A stretch of DNA of 57,884 nucleotides from Leptospirales bacterium (GCA_013297885.1 JAAFIR010000033.1:1-57884), one strand, 5' to 3'. Shown: positions 25,748 through 36,350, counted from the stretch's first letter. Numbers and translations: made by a program. The notes: generated by a model not told the origin, from the letters alone.

Positions 25748-26304
25748 ATGTTTATTGGAGAAAGAAATAATATTAAGGAAAAGATTAAGGAGATAAATGA
25801 TTATAATGAATTGCTAGCTCAAGATAAAATTAAACAAGCTAAATCTTGTAATATTTTATATCTATGCGAAGAGTGTGGATTAATAATTTCATTTCGAGAG
25901 AAGCAAAAAGAGTCAGATTTCTATTATATGAGTTTTGACTTTAATAATTATAAAGATTTATTTAATGAAAATCAAGATTATAAACCCTTTATAAGTAACT
26001 ATAAAATCAATAAATCAACATATTGGGGTTCTCCTACAAATAAGATATGTTTAGATTGTTGTAGTAGTGTATTTGAAGAAAAATTCTGCGAAGAATGTGG
26101 TAGCGATAAAATATAAAACAAATTCCGGGAAGTTATTCTGATGAAGAATTTGAAGATATTGACAAATATGCAGAAATAAAGAGTAAATATATTAATGATA
26201 GTTACGTGATTGAAAGTTCTAATAATTTTGTAAAATTACATTTTCACGATGCATTTGAGTCTGGTTCATTTTTCTGTACAAGTCCAATGCCTTTACAGCT
26301 ATAA
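25748..26304 (+). pseudogene. Zinc-ribbon protein interrupted by a frameshift
   Basis: The first part (25748-26116) reads as 122 residues with paired cysteines LCEECG, ICLDCC and CEECG, a zinc-ribbon pattern. It stops at TAA 26114. In the plus-one frame the reading continues without a gap as QIPGSYSDEEFEDIDKYAEI through FHDAFESGSFFC to TAA 26302-26304, with the same acidic composition. The simplest reading is one gene of about 185 codons broken by a single-base change in the AAAATATAAAAC stretch; programmed frameshifting is less likely. No family was recognised. It is isolated, with no operon partner. Confidence 0.6.
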
Positions 26305-26789
26305 AGAAACTTGTGGAAAAGAGTAAGTTCTTGTCCCATACATCCTGCGGCAATGCACCAAATCTTTTATCATTGAAGACATTTGAAGTCAGACTAATTG
26401 CTAGTAAATCTTAGCTCAGGGACATGACATTTAAACCCAAAAGGTACAACCTATTTAAAATGAGTTTTTACTCTTACAATAATGGATAAGGTAGGTATGT
26501 TTTCAAAATTATATAGTTCTTTGTTTGATTGCTTTTACTTTATAAAATAAAAGACGAAAAAATACACAAAGAAGAAATTAACAATATTTTGTTATCAGAC
26601 TACTAGAGAACAACCAACTTTCATTTGTCAAAATAGATAAATAAAAAAAATTAATTTTTAATAGAACATTTTTGACATATTTCTAAATATTCATTTATTA
26701 TAGAAAGAGAGCTTGTATAAATTTTAACTACTCTATAAGAATATTTTTTTTGGAGGTAGCACAACTATTTGCTTTAGAAAATTTCTATT
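26305..26789. other. Gene-free stretch, decayed
   Basis: No reading frame of convincing length or composition in either strand. The segment 26330-26450 is visibly richer in G and C than its surroundings and may be the remnant of a gene or an unrecognised RNA, but no family signature is seen. Confidence 0.4.
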
Positions 26790-27023
26790 TTATTTTTGTA
26801 AAATTTTATTTGGACTAAATATAGATTTATTTTCATTTTCCCAAGTTTCAAAAACAGAACGATTTAATTTTTTTTTAACTAAAAAAAACTCTTTGAGTTC
26901 GAAGAAATCTTTTTTTTTTATCAAAGATCTTCGTTCTTCTAAAAATCTTTCAATTTCTGAATTGGAAATAAATTTAGGAAATTTGGAAGGATACAGTTTT
27001 TCTAATTCTTTTGTTAAGTTCAT
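26790..27023 (-). CDS. Small hypothetical protein
   Basis: 77 residues, strongly charged (many Lys, Glu, Phe), with no signal, membrane helix or cysteine motif. The first 60 residues (LTKELEKLYPSKFPKFISNSEIERFLEERRSLIKKKDFFELKEFF) look like a helical bundle, and the spacing of hydrophobic residues is that of a real protein. No family was recognised. It stands alone between two gene-poor stretches, so a role as a remnant of a larger gene cannot be excluded. Confidence 0.4.
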   Translation of the reverse strand: MNLTKELEKLYPSKFPKFISNSEIERFLEERRSLIKKKDFFELKEFFLVKKKLNRSVFETWENENKSIFSPNKILQK

Positions 27024-27619
27024 AAAACAATCATTTTAAATATTTATAATATGAATAGTTTTTTGTAAATAAGCAAAAAATTAGTTCAGTTTTACTAGTA
27101 TTTTTTTGGTTTTAGTGAAGATTTTAATTTTCAGGTTGGTCAAAATTAGGAACTGTTGGAAAAAAAATTAAAAATACGCAAAGAGAATTTTCTTGACTTT
27201 ATTTTCAAAGTTGAATCCTCTTAACTTTAGTGATAGCCAATGACGACAAAGATAACAAATATTATTACTGAAGAAATTCTCAATCCAACTTTTGAAATGA
27301 CACGAAAGTATTTAAAAATATTGGAAGTCAAATATGAAATAAATTTGAAAATGATTAAATTAAATTCAAAATTTTCTGATTTGTTTTTTTATTTATGGAA
27401 AAGGCTTTACATAATCAAAAATTAACAATCTAGATAAGTAAATATGAAAATAATCCTCTGAGAAAATTGTTAAAAGTTATGCTCAAAGCTTAATTTTAAT
27501 CCAAAAAAATAAATATTCAGATTAAATCTAATCAAATTGTTCCTGATAAAAGTCATAAAAAAAACTTTATTGAAATAAAACCTTTGTTTAAAAATATCTC
27601 ACGAGCAAAGAGGTAAAAA
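27024..27619. other. Gene-poor stretch upstream of the MCP-like gene
   Basis: It holds one plus-strand frame at 27240-27425 (61 codons, MTTKITNIITEEIL start). That frame has no family signature and no clear ribosome-binding site and is not called. The remainder is AT-rich. The promoter of the MCP-like gene should lie here; GAGGTAAAAA precedes its ATG. Confidence 0.4.
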
Positions 27620-29188
27620 ATGGAGATAAAAATTAATGATACATTAAGTCCAGAAAAAATATACACTTTAAAAGTTATTTCCATGTTCTGTACTGTGGCT
27701 GGTTTTATTTGGGCAGGATTTTATGCTTTTTTTGAAATTTATGGTTTGTCTGTTTATCTGCCAATTTCATTTTCAATCCTAATGGGTGTTTCTCTAATTT
27801 TATACCAAACTTTTAAACAAGAAAAATTATTAATCTATTCTTTATTAACTTTAATTTTAATTATCCCAACTTTATTACAATGGTATTTAGGAGGATTTCA
27901 CAAAAGTGGGATTGTTATTTTTTGGTCTATACTAGCTCCATTTGCTGCGATCATTTTCTTATCCTTAAAAAAATCTATTAATTGGATAATTGCTTTTGAG
28001 ATTTTATTATTTATTTCAATTTATTTTGATAATGATTTTAAATCTTATCAAAAATTTGAAATAAAAGAAAAAATTATTCTAATATTTTATTCCATGAACA
28101 TCATTGCAGTTACAACAATTATTTTTGTTTGCGTGTACTACTATAATAGTATTCTAGAAAAAGAATCTTCAAACAGAGAAAAATATTTTACTGAATTAAA
28201 TTTTGAAGTAGATCAATTATTATTTTCAATACAAAAATTATCAATTGGTGATTTAACAGTAAAAATTAAATCCGAAACAAAAGAGCCAATTTTTTTAAAA
28301 TTAAATCATGGTTATAACCAAGGTCTTGAATTAATTAAGTCATTAGTAAAAGATTTACAAGACTCATCAGATAATACAGTTCAATCCATAAAAAATAGTT
28401 CCAATCTTTTAACAGGTATTGAAAATAATATTCAAAATTTTTTAATAAAGTGTAATAATATGGAAACTTCAATTCTTAATTTTAAAAAATTTATTGCAGA
28501 GTTGGATAAATATGTAATGGAGAGCAAAGAATTTTCTAATGATAGTATAACTAAAGCAGGAAGTGGAGAAAAAAATTTAACAATTACTGTTTCCAAAATT
28601 TTGGATGTAAATGAATCTTTTAAAGAATCTGTGGAAATGATAAAACAGCTTGAAACCATTTCATCTGAGATTAGTGAGATTACTAATTCGATAAACGAAA
28701 TTTCTGAAAGCACAAATTTACTTTCTTTAAACGCATCTATTGAAGCAGCAAGGGCTGGTGAAAATGGAAAAGGATTTTCAGTAGTAGCAAAAGAAATTGG
28801 AAAATTAACCACTCTTACAACTGATGCCACAAAGAAAATTGAAAAAAAAGTCAAAGAAATTCAACAAAAAACAAAACAAGCTTCCACACAATTTTCAGGA
28901 AGTTATTCTCTTGTGAATGATAGCGTGGATAATATCACTAAATTAAAAACTACAATTGAATCTGTAATCAACTCGATTAAAAAATCAGATTCAAATAATT
29001 CAACAATTTCTGTTTCTTTAAACAAAGAATCTAAAGATATACAAAATGTTTCAAACGAAATTTTAGAAATTGTAAATAGTTTTAAAAAAATATCAGAAGA
29101 AGTTCATAATTTATTTTCCAATTCAACTCATATTAATAATAATACAGATCAAATGATCACTAAATTAAAAATGTTTACAATTAAATAA
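27620..29188 (+). CDS. Methyl-accepting chemotaxis-like protein with multi-pass N-terminus
   Basis: 522 residues. The first 190 residues contain about six hydrophobic helices (from [20 protein letters not shown] to [15 protein letters not shown]) with no large periplasmic sensor, so it may sense a membrane or cytoplasmic signal. A HAMP-like coiled segment (about 195-235) leads to an MCP signalling domain; the hairpin tip is [31 protein letters not shown] (in about 365-395). The tip would contact CheA and CheW. No che genes are nearby. The signalling arms look short, ending soon after residue 510. The family is clear; the signal is unknown. Confidence 0.88.
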   Translation: MEIKINDTLSPEKIYTLKVISMFCTVAGFIWAGFYAFFEIYGLSVYLPISFSILMGVSLILYQTFKQEKLLIYSLLTLILIIPTLLQWYLGGFHKSGIVIFWSILAPFAAIIFLSLKKSINWIIAFEILLFISIYFDNDFKSYQKFEIKEKIILIFYSMNIIAVTTIIFVCVYYYNSILEKESSNREKYFTELNFEVDQLLFSIQKLSIGDLTVKIKSETKEPIFLKLNHGYNQGLELIKSLVKDLQDSSDNTVQSIKNSSNLLTGIENNIQNFLIKCNNMETSILNFKKFIAELDKYVMESKEFSNDSITKAGSGEKNLTITVSKILDVNESFKESVEMIKQLETISSEISEITNSINEISESTNLLSLNASIEAARAGENGKGFSVVAKEIGKLTTLTTDATKKIEKKVKEIQQKTKQASTQFSGSYSLVNDSVDNITKLKTTIESVINSIKKSDSNNSTISVSLNKESKDIQNVSNEILEIVNSFKKISEEVHNLFSNSTHINNNTDQMITKLKMFTIK

Positions 29189-29265
29189 ATTTTATAATTT
29201 TTTAAAAATAATTTTTTTTTAATTTTGTTTGATAAATTCTAGAGATCATTTAAAATGAAAAAATT

Positions 29266-29991
29266 ATGGAAGAATTAATTTCTAAATTAAAAAAAGCCAA
29301 AACAGTTACTGTGATTTCTGGGGCAGGAATATCCGCAGAAAGTGGAATTCCAACATTTAGAGATGCTGGTGGTTATTGGAAAAATCATAGTGCAGAAACT
29401 TTGGCAACTCCACAAGCATTTGCAAAAAATCCAAAATTAGTTACTGAATGGTACGAGATGAGAATGCAAAAATGTTTTGAATCTAGTCCCAATGAAGGAC
29501 ATTTTGTAATTGCAGAATTTGAAAAATTTTTTCCAAATTTTCTTTTGATTACTCAAAATGTTGACGGGCTTCATACCCGTGCTGGAAGCAAAAAAATGAT
29601 AGAGCTACATGGAAATATTTATCGTTTTAGATGCACAAAATGTAAACAAAAAATACAATTTGAAAAACCTACAACTGAAAACCCTATTAAATGTAAATCC
29701 TGTAAATCAATTATGCGACCAGATATTTTATGGTTCGGTGAAAATTACGATTTATTGGTTTTAGGTGAAGCTTATATGTTTGCAAAAAGATCGGATATAA
29801 TTTTTGTAATCGGAACTTCAGGTATGGTCACTGTTCCAATGCAAATTGCTATGGAAGGAATAAATGCAGGTGCATATTCGATTGAAATTAATCCTGAAAA
29901 GTCCACAATTCACAAATCGATTTCTGTTTCATTTCAAGAAAAATCTGGAATAGTTTTGCCTAAAATATTAAACATATTAAAATCAAAATAA
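29266..29991 (+). CDS. cobB: Sir2-family NAD-dependent protein deacylase
   Basis: 241 residues. NAD site GAGISAESGIPTFRD (19-33), TQNVDGLH (96-103), catalytic His115 in ELHGN, and four zinc cysteines (CTKC at 123-126 and CKSC near 144). Tyr63 and Arg66 in WYEMRM match the Tyr-x-x-Arg pair that lets SIRT5 and E. coli CobB accept succinyl- and malonyl-lysine, so a dual deacetylase/desuccinylase is predicted. It acts in the cytoplasm and consumes NAD. It is followed 44 bases later by the HAD gene, possibly in the same transcript. Confidence 0.93.
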   Translation: MEELISKLKKAKTVTVISGAGISAESGIPTFRDAGGYWKNHSAETLATPQAFAKNPKLVTEWYEMRMQKCFESSPNEGHFVIAEFEKFFPNFLLITQNVDGLHTRAGSKKMIELHGNIYRFRCTKCKQKIQFEKPTTENPIKCKSCKSIMRPDILWFGENYDLLVLGEAYMFAKRSDIIFVIGTSGMVTVPMQIAMEGINAGAYSIEINPEKSTIHKSISVSFQEKSGIVLPKILNILKSK

Positions 29992-30035
29992 AATAAAAAT
30001 TTTTACAAAAGTTTGAATCAAAAAATTATTGTTCT

Positions 30036-30848
30036 ATGTTTGAAATTGGGAATTGGGATAAAAAAAATCATATAGAAATAATTCGTTTAATTGATTCCAA
30101 AACTGGAATTGCCTGTTTTGATTTTGATAATACCTTAGTAAAAAATGATTTTGGCGAACTTGTAATGAACAAAATTATTTTAGATGGATTACCAAAATTA
30201 AAAACAAATTTTGAAAATTATTTTCAAAATAAAATTTTAGCAAAATTAATATTTGAATCCAGATTTGATAATCCAAAACAATTTTCCATTTTTATAAATG
30301 AAGAATATTTACAAATTCAAAATCAAATTGATGTAGAAACATCTTATCGTTGGTCTAGTTTTATTTTTTCAGGTTATAAAAAGTCTGAGCTAAGAAATTT
30401 TTCTCGAGAAGTCTGGAATAATGAAAAATCAAAATCAGATTCCAAAGAAAAAGTTCAAATTTTTCAAGACATGATAAATTTAATTTTTTACCTTAAAAAA
30501 AAATCTTGGCTAGTTTATATCATCACAGCTTCACCAGAAGAAATCATTAAAGAAATCGCAGAAGAATTTGGAATACCTGAACAAAATGTAATTGGAATGA
30601 ATTTAGTAGAAGAAAGTGGAATTTTAACAGATAAAATTTTAGAGCCTTATACTTACGGACTTGGGAAAGTAATTTCATTTAAAACTAGAACTGGCAAAAC
30701 TCCTGATTTATGTTTTGGAGATTCAATGAATGATTTTGAATTATTATCATCAGCTAAATTAAAAGGGGTAGCTTTGGATAAAGGGAATAAAGATTTTATT
30801 ACCAAATCAATTCAAAAAAGTTTTTTAATTCAAAAACACTTTTTTTAA
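30036..30848 (+). CDS. HAD-superfamily phosphatase, phosphoserine-phosphatase-like
   Basis: 270 residues with the HAD motifs in order: motif I CFDFDNTLVKND (about 24-35), motif II IITASP (about 165-170), and motif IV FGDSMNDFELL (about 228-238). A helical cap of about 110 residues is inserted after motif I, as in subfamily IB enzymes such as SerB and PGPase B/NagD-like phosphatases. It should hydrolyse a small phosphomonoester in the cytoplasm; the substrate cannot be told. It has the same strand as the sirtuin gene with a short gap, so co-transcription is plausible. Confidence 0.8.
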   Translation: MFEIGNWDKKNHIEIIRLIDSKTGIACFDFDNTLVKNDFGELVMNKIILDGLPKLKTNFENYFQNKILAKLIFESRFDNPKQFSIFINEEYLQIQNQIDVETSYRWSSFIFSGYKKSELRNFSREVWNNEKSKSDSKEKVQIFQDMINLIFYLKKKSWLVYIITASPEEIIKEIAEEFGIPEQNVIGMNLVEESGILTDKILEPYTYGLGKVISFKTRTGKTPDLCFGDSMNDFELLSSAKLKGVALDKGNKDFITKSIQKSFLIQKHFF

Positions 30849-30961
30849 GTCGGCAAATTAGTTTTCTATATACTGACTAAAGAAATTGAAGCAGAGGTCA
30901 TTCTTTGCTTCCTAGTGGGCGTTCGAATAAACACTAAAAATAATTCATATTAAATATTTTT

Positions 30962-31909
30962 TTAACTAAAATGACAAGCTGAAATATGAGTTTTGGAAAT
31001 TTGTTTTGGTTCAGGAATTGTAGTTTTACAAATATCTTTTGCTATTGGGCAACGAGTATGAAAATAACAACCAGAGGGTTTGTTTAATACAGAAGGAATT
31101 TCTCCAACAACTTTGATTTTATTTTTTTTCTTTTCATTCATTTTAAACGAAGAAGAAAATAAAATTTTTGTGTATGGGTGAGATGCGGATTTGATAATTT
31201 CAGATTTTTTTCCAAACTCCACAATTTTTCCAAGATACATAACTGCAATTTTATCTGAAATATAAGAAATTACATTTAGATCATGCGAAATAAAAAGTAA
31301 ACTCAAATCATTTTCTTTTTTGTAATTTTGAAGCAAATTTAAAACTTGTGCTTGGTTAGAAACGTCAAGGGCCGAAACAATTTCATCGGCAACCAAAAAT
31401 TCTGGCTCTAAAATTAATCCTCTTGCAATTGAAATTCTTTGTCTTTGTCCACCAGAAAATTCATGTGGGTAACGATCTAAGATATCATTTTTTAAACTCA
31501 TTCTTTCTAAAACTTTTTTGAGCTTAACTTCTTTTTCAGAATCTGATTCTTTGGAATGTAAATTTAATCCTTCCATTACAATTTCTTTAATGGTGAGTCT
31601 TGGGTTTAAAGAAGAGTATGGGTCTTGAAAAATAATTTGCATTTCTTTTCTAAGAGGGAACATTTCTTTTTTTGAAAAATTTGTGATGTTTTGGTTTTTG
31701 TAAAAAATTTCACCACCATGAATTTCTTGGAGTTTTAAAATTGCTCTTGCAAGACTAGATTTTCCAGAACCAGATTCGCCCACAACTCCGAGAGTTTCAC
31801 CTTTTTCTATTTGAAAAGAAACTGATTCCACTGCTTTTAAAATATCTTTTTTAAAAAGTTTTTTAGATTTTATTTTGTAAAAGGAATCTAAATTTTTAAC
31901 TACAATCAT
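30962..31909 (-). CDS. Peptide ABC transporter ATP-binding protein (OppF/YejF-C type)
   Basis: About 315 residues from ATG 31909, which overlaps the upstream ATPase gene in ATGA; a longer reading from 31933 is less likely. Walker A GESGSGKSS, signature FSGGQRQRIS, Walker B LVADE, and the C-terminal oligopeptide-transporter extension with a cysteine cluster (GCYFHTRCPIAKDIC) are seen. It is one of two ATPases that power uptake of oligopeptides through the inner membrane. It is last in a four-gene operon ordered permease, permease, ATPase, ATPase. Confidence 0.92.
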   Translation of the reverse strand: MIVVKNLDSFYKIKSKKLFKKDILKAVESVSFQIEKGETLGVVGESGSGKSSLARAILKLQEIHGGEIFYKNQNITNFSKKEMFPLRKEMQIIFQDPYSSLNPRLTIKEIVMEGLNLHSKESDSEKEVKLKKVLERMSLKNDILDRYPHEFSGGQRQRISIARGLILEPEFLVADEIVSALDVSNQAQVLNLLQNYKKENDLSLLFISHDLNVISYISDKIAVMYLGKIVEFGKKSEIIKSASHPYTKILFSSSFKMNEKKKNKIKVVGEIPSVLNKPSGCYFHTRCPIAKDICKTTIPEPKQISKTHISACHFS

Positions 31910-32889
31910 TTCTTTTTCCCTTTTAAAAAACATGCTGCTGATTGTTTTTCTGTGTGCTTCATGAGTCCAGGTTTTTCTTCTTCACATTTAGAAAATTTAA
32001 AACCACATCTTTCAGCAAAATGACATCCCTTTGGATAATCAATTGGACTTGGAACAATTCCATCAATTGTTTTGAGAGGTTTTTCTTTTAATGCAAATCC
32101 GTCTGGTATAGAAGAAATTAAAGCTTCAGTGTATGGATGTTTTGGTTTTGAAATAATTGTTTTGCTGTCTCCCATTTCTACAATTTGACCTGCGTACATA
32201 ATTCCAATTCGATTGGATAGTTGGTTCACTAAAGGCAAATCATGTGAAATAAATAAAATAGACATATTTGTTTCTTTTTGAATTTCAAGAAGTAAATCCA
32301 CAAGTTGAGATTGAATGGTTACATCTAGGGCTGAAGTTGGTTCATCTGCAATTAAAAGTTTTGGATCACACATCAAAGCTGAAGCAATCAAAATTCTTTG
32401 AAGCATTCCACCACTCATTTGGTTTGGATAAGCATCTAGTCTAGATTTTAAATCTGTAATTCCAATTCTAGTGAGTAGATATTCTGCTTTTTCAATTGCT
32501 TCTTTTTGGTTATTTGAAATATGAATGAGATAAGATTCAATAATTTGGTCCCCAACTTTTTTAAGTGGATTTAAAGAACTAAAAGGGTCTTGAAAAATAT
32601 AAGAAATTTCTTTTCCACGAATCGTTTTTAAAGTATCGTCTTCAAGTGAATAAATATCTTTATCGTTTAACTTCACTTTGCCGGATTTATAAAAAAATTG
32701 TTGTCTAGAAAGTAATTTTGTGATTGCAAGAGAAGTTAAAGATTTCCCACAACCAGATTCACCAACCAAAGAAAAAATTTCACCTTCATATATTTTAAAA
32801 TTTAAATCTAATAAAATTGGAATATGTTTTTTTTCACGAATTAATTCTAGGTTTAAATTTTCTACTTCTAATAAAATTTTTGATTTCAT
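31906..32889 (-). CDS. Peptide ABC transporter ATP-binding protein (OppD type)
   Basis: 327 residues. Walker [12 protein letters not shown] (about 38-48), Q-loop [12 protein letters not shown], signature MSGGMLQRI, Walker B LLIADEP, switch His in FISHDL. The C-terminal region holds the oligopeptide-ATPase cysteine cluster ([16 protein letters not shown]). It pairs with the downstream ATPase to form the two motor domains. Its frame overlaps both neighbours by four bases (ATGA), giving tight translational coupling. In E. coli Yej systems the two ATPases are fused into one protein; here they are separate. Confidence 0.92.
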   Translation of the reverse strand: MKSKILLEVENLNLELIREKKHIPILLDLNFKIYEGEIFSLVGESGCGKSLTSLAITKLLSRQQFFYKSGKVKLNDKDIYSLEDDTLKTIRGKEISYIFQDPFSSLNPLKKVGDQIIESYLIHISNNQKEAIEKAEYLLTRIGITDLKSRLDAYPNQMSGGMLQRILIASALMCDPKLLIADEPTSALDVTIQSQLVDLLLEIQKETNMSILFISHDLPLVNQLSNRIGIMYAGQIVEMGDSKTIISKPKHPYTEALISSIPDGFALKEKPLKTIDGIVPSPIDYPKGCHFAERCGFKFSKCEEEKPGLMKHTEKQSAACFLKGKKK

Positions 32890-33929
32890 CTGAGAACTAT
32901 TTTCTCCTTTGAATCAAAAGCATCTCTAAGTCCTTCACCCACAAATGAACTCAAATTAATCACTGAAAATAAAGCAAAAGAAGGAAATGCAATTAACCAC
33001 CATGCACTTAGTCTTTCTCTTCCTTGTGAAATCAATTCTCCCCAAGAAGGATTTGGTGCAGGAATTCCATAACCCAAAAAATCAAGTGCAGATAAAATGG
33101 ACATGGAGCCAATTACCATAAATGGTAAAAATGTTACAATTGGAGTGAGTGCATTTGGAATGATATGGCGAGTGATGATTTTAAAATTTGGTACACCAAG
33201 TGCAATTGCTGATTGAACAAATTGTTGGTTACGAAGTTTATAAAATTCACCACGAATATAATAACTAATTCCAATCCAACTAACTGTTGCATACGTGATT
33301 AATAGAACTGTAAATGATCGACCAAAAAAAGAACCTGAAATCAAAATCAAATATAAAAATGGAATTGCAGATAAAATTTCAATCACACGTTGAAAAAATA
33401 AATCCACATACCCAGAAAAATATCCTTGAATTCCGCCAAGCAAAACTCCAATTAGAATTTCAAAAAAAACTAAAATCAAACTAAAACTCATCGAAATTCT
33501 ATAACCATAAAAAATTCTTGTGAACACATCTCGACCTCTATCATCAGTTCCAAGCCAATGTTTGGAATCTGGTTTTGAAGGAGGATATGAATTGGAATCT
33601 AAATCAGCCAAATTGCTTTCATTAATTCCGTAAGGCACAAGTGTAAATAAAATAAAATTTACACTATTTTTAAATTTTTCAGATTTGTTTAATTTTTTAT
33701 AATCTGGTTCTGATTCAGAATTTCCTTCAAAAGCTTTTTCTGGGACATGAGAAAAAATTGGAAAGTACATTTGTTTATTATAATATACTAATATAGGAAC
33801 ATTATTTACCAGAAGAGGAGCAAATAGGGAAAGTATATAAGTAATTGCTAATATTAGAAAAGAGTAATATGCCCGTTTGTTATTTTTAAATCTTTGAAGT
33901 CTTTTTAAAGTATTTGGATTTAATTTCAT
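32886..33929 (-). CDS. Peptide ABC transporter permease (YejE/OppC type)
   Basis: 347 residues. One N-terminal helix is followed by a roughly 90-residue periplasmic insert (about 45-130), typical of YejE and larger than in OppC. Next come [12 protein letters not shown] and five membrane helices with the permease EAA-type loop ([23 protein letters not shown]). It forms the channel with the upstream YejB-type protein. The long insert supports the Yej (microcin C / antimicrobial-peptide-like) branch over classic Opp. ATGA overlap with both neighbours. Confidence 0.88.
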   Translation of the reverse strand: MKLNPNTLKRLQRFKNNKRAYYSFLILAITYILSLFAPLLVNNVPILVYYNKQMYFPIFSHVPEKAFEGNSESEPDYKKLNKSEKFKNSVNFILFTLVPYGINESNLADLDSNSYPPSKPDSKHWLGTDDRGRDVFTRIFYGYRISMSFSLILVFFEILIGVLLGGIQGYFSGYVDLFFQRVIEILSAIPFLYLILISGSFFGRSFTVLLITYATVSWIGISYYIRGEFYKLRNQQFVQSAIALGVPNFKIITRHIIPNALTPIVTFLPFMVIGSMSILSALDFLGYGIPAPNPSWGELISQGRERLSAWWLIAFPSFALFSVINLSSFVGEGLRDAFDSKEKIVLR

Positions 33930-34933
33930 TCGAATTTAATCCTTGGATCGATAATAACATAACAAATATCAGAAACAATATTTCCTATTAAAGACAAAAA
34001 ACTTTGCACAAGTAAAAGTCCCATCATTAAATCTGTGTCTCTTTCTTTTACTGCATTAAAACTTAACAGTCCCAATCCATCAATGCTAAATACAAGTTCA
34101 ATAATTAAAGAGCCTGCAAAAAACAAACTTAAGTTGCTCCCAAATCCTGTTGCAATTGGAATGAGCGCATTTCTAAAACCATGTTTAAAAATTGCATCTT
34201 TAAAACTAAGCCCTTTAGCAACAGCAGTGCGAATATATTCTTTGCTAATTTCTTCAAGTAAAGAATTTTTCATGAGCAAAGTTTGAACTGCAAATGAGTG
34301 GATGATAAAACAGAACACTGGCAAAAACATATGATGAAGTCTATCTAGAACTTTATCAAAAAATCCAAGTGATTCATAATTATCTGAAACTTCATGTCCA
34401 AGAGGAAAAATTTCAAAGTATTCACCTGATGCAAAAAAATACAAAAGCAAAAGTGCCAAAGCAAAAATAGGAATCGAGTATGTAAAAAAAATCAAAATTG
34501 AAGTTACAAAATCAAAAGTTTCCCCAGACTTTAATGCTTTTTTAATTCCAAGTGGAATACAAATTAAATAAGAAATAAAAAATCCAGACAAACCAAAAAA
34601 TAAAGAGACAGGAAGTTTTTCTGAAATTAAAGTTGTTACTTTTTTATAATTGATTCTAGATTCACCAAGATCAAGAGTGAGAATATTTTTTAACCAATAT
34701 AGATAAGCAATTGGAATTGGTTTGTCTAAATGGAGTCTTTCTTTGAGCAGTTGAATTTCTTCTTCTGAAATTTGTTTTTGACTTGATCCAGCTTCTGAGC
34801 CAGTTCCTCTCCACTTCGCAAGTTCCGATTCAAACGGACCACCAGGTGCCATATGTGAAATTAAAAAAACTACAAATGTGATTCCAAGTAATGTTGGGAA
34901 AATTAGGAATAATCGTTTAAAAAAATATCTCAT
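33926..34933 (-). CDS. Peptide ABC transporter permease (YejB/OppB type)
   Basis: 335 residues. The N-terminal helix ([30 protein letters not shown]) is followed by a charged periplasmic stretch, [26 protein letters not shown], and a permease core of five helices with [28 protein letters not shown]. The N-terminal [14 protein letters not shown] motif is that of YejB. It is first in the operon. No substrate-binding lipoprotein (YejA/OppA) gene is found in the window. A duplicated glycosyltransferase tail begins immediately upstream of the start, so the native promoter may have been displaced. Confidence 0.9.
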   Translation of the reverse strand: MRYFFKRLFLIFPTLLGITFVVFLISHMAPGGPFESELAKWRGTGSEAGSSQKQISEEEIQLLKERLHLDKPIPIAYLYWLKNILTLDLGESRINYKKVTTLISEKLPVSLFFGLSGFFISYLICIPLGIKKALKSGETFDFVTSILIFFTYSIPIFALALLLLYFFASGEYFEIFPLGHEVSDNYESLGFFDKVLDRLHHMFLPVFCFIIHSFAVQTLLMKNSLLEEISKEYIRTAVAKGLSFKDAIFKHGFRNALIPIATGFGSNLSLFFAGSLIIELVFSIDGLGLLSFNAVKERDTDLMMGLLLVQSFLSLIGNIVSDICYVIIDPRIKFE

Positions 34934-35043
34934 AATAAATTTGTCAGTTTCTTGATAAAATCTATCAGATTTTGATTTTGCCTAAATTCTTCAAGCTTCT
35001 TATTTTGATACAATACAATTTCATTTTTGAATTCTTGATTTTG
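34922..35043. repeat. Direct repeat, left copy (glycosyltransferase tail fragment)
   Basis: About 122 bp that match 36687-36808 at roughly nine mismatches without gaps. On the minus strand it encodes a leftover C-terminus ([19 protein letters not shown], then NLL stop) of the glycosyltransferase at 36695. The repeat also includes the first bases of the yejB-like gene. The two copies flank the DUF1554 gene and elements H and F, suggesting that this 1.6-kb block was inserted by duplication of the junction. Confidence 0.8.
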
Positions 35044-35047
35044 GTTT

Positions 35048-35160
35048 GAGCGAATCTGCTCTTCGAGCAGACCGGGCTTTTCGCTATAATCTTTTGCAAT
35101 TTTATTTATACACTAAATCAAACCTAAGTTAAGCAAAAGTATTTACGCTTCAATCCCTTT
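35048..35160 (-). repeat. Two-hairpin intergenic element, copy H
   Basis: Minus-strand copy. The left end is AAAGGGATTGAAGCG. Hairpin I has ACTTTTGC/GCAAAAGA arms with a long loop, and the linker is ATAGCGAAAAGCCCGG. Hairpin II is a tight GC-richer stem, TCTGCTC/GAGCAGA with loop TTC (35055-35071), and the right end is TTCGCTC. It is the shortest and most divergent good copy: hairpin II lacks the T and A runs, but its position and pairing are kept. Confidence 0.7.
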
Positions 35161-36350
35161 CATTGTTCAACACAAAGTAATTTTTTTAAAGCTGCACAAG
35201 AACTTGAAGTTCCAAACGCTAAAGAATCATAACTTACTGCATTACTTCTGCCATATCTTGCTGTTGTTGCAGTTGAACTCCAATCAGTACAACGTTGTGT
35301 GCTTAAGTCCCAATCTATTCCAGCAAATTGAAACCCAGTCCAATATTCTTCTAGTGGACCTGAACCATATGAATTGGTTAATAAACCAAAAGTAAATATA
35401 CTAGCCCCATTAGTTGTAAAAATTGTAACTGAATCAGAAGAACGAATATAAGTTGTATTTGGCAACAAAATCCAATTTATCAATGTTAGAGCACGTCTAT
35501 TAGTTGTTTCTAAAATCATAGCTTTGTAATTACTAGTATTTGGTTTATTTGTATCCATATTACAAAGATTATCCGCGGCAATTGCACCATTTGCCCCACC
35601 TCCTGCTGCAATTAAATTTCCATTATAATTTGAGGATGTAATAAAAATTCTATAAATTCCAGTTTGAACAGAAATGTTTATATTTGTTGTTGAATTTCCA
35701 GCAAGGTTATTAGCTGAAATTGTATAGTTTATTAAAGCTTGAACTGAAGATGGAGTTCCACTTATTTCACAAGTTGAATTATTGATGCTTAATCCAGAAG
35801 GTAAGCTTGGAGTTGCTGTACAAGAACTAATGCTTCCTAGAAGTGTTGGTAAAATGGAATTAATCGCTACATTTTGTCTAAGAATATAATTGGCAGTAGA
35901 ATAAATCAATCCTGTTGGTGCATTAATGATTGTGCAAACGAGATTTATATTTGAAATATTAGAATTCGAAATGGTTCCAGTTCCATTTGAAATTGAACAG
36001 GATTGAGTTGGTGAACTTGGATTAGTTATCACAGTTACTGCGTAAGTTGAATTTGAATTCTGATTTCTAGAAAAAGTAAAAACACCGTTTGAAGTTAAAT
36101 TTAAGGTTTCAGAACCATTATTTTGAATTACTAGACCAGAACCAGTAAGACCAGAAACTGTTCCACCAATTGAAAAAAGTGGGCTAGGAAATGATGAAGA
36201 ATTTGGAGTTGTAGATGATTTTGGAGATAAATTTAAAAAGAAAAAAATTTTTGGATTTATTTTTTCATTACAAAAAGAAAAACTTAAAAAAATTATCCAG
36301 ACAAATCTGATAAAAACTTTTTCTAAACTGTATTTATACCATTGAAACAT
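35160..36350 (-). CDS. DUF1554 lipoprotein with Ig-like domains
   Basis: About 396 residues from ATG 36350, chosen because GGA lies seven bases upstream and because it gives a clean lipoprotein signal (VFIRFVWIIFLSFSFC, Cys at about 27). After a Ser/Thr/Pro linker come a repeat-like domain (about 57-140, SIGGTVSGLTGSGLVIQNNG), a putative Ig domain with a He_PIG look (about 142-225, LPSGLSINNSTCEISGTP) and a DUF1554 lectin-like domain (about 230-396). The last has the typical IFITSSNYNGNL, W-G-F and C-x-D-W motifs and the LLCVEQ end. It is surface-exposed and Leptospira-typical. Direct repeats flank it, suggesting insertion. Confidence 0.85.
   Translation of the reverse strand: MFQWYKYSLEKVFIRFVWIIFLSFSFCNEKINPKIFFFLNLSPKSSTTPNSSSFPSPLFSIGGTVSGLTGSGLVIQNNGSETLNLTSNGVFTFSRNQNSNSTYAVTVITNPSSPTQSCSISNGTGTISNSNISNINLVCTIINAPTGLIYSTANYILRQNVAINSILPTLLGSISSCTATPSLPSGLSINNSTCEISGTPSSVQALINYTISANNLAGNSTTNINISVQTGIYRIFITSSNYNGNLIAAGGGANGAIAADNLCNMDTNKPNTSNYKAMILETTNRRALTLINWILLPNTTYIRSSDSVTIFTTNGASIFTFGLLTNSYGSGPLEEYWTGFQFAGIDWDLSTQRCTDWSSTATTARYGRSNAVSYDSLAFGTSSSCAALKKLLCVEQ

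Noticed and set aside
27240-27425. 61-codon plus-strand frame
   Set aside because: No ribosome-binding site, no family signature, and composition like the flanking AT-rich DNA.
30880-30930. Possible ninth element copy (ATTGAAGCAG ... GGGCGTTCG)
   Set aside because: The end motifs are loosely present, but there is no hairpin I or II and no linker; the match is too weak to count.
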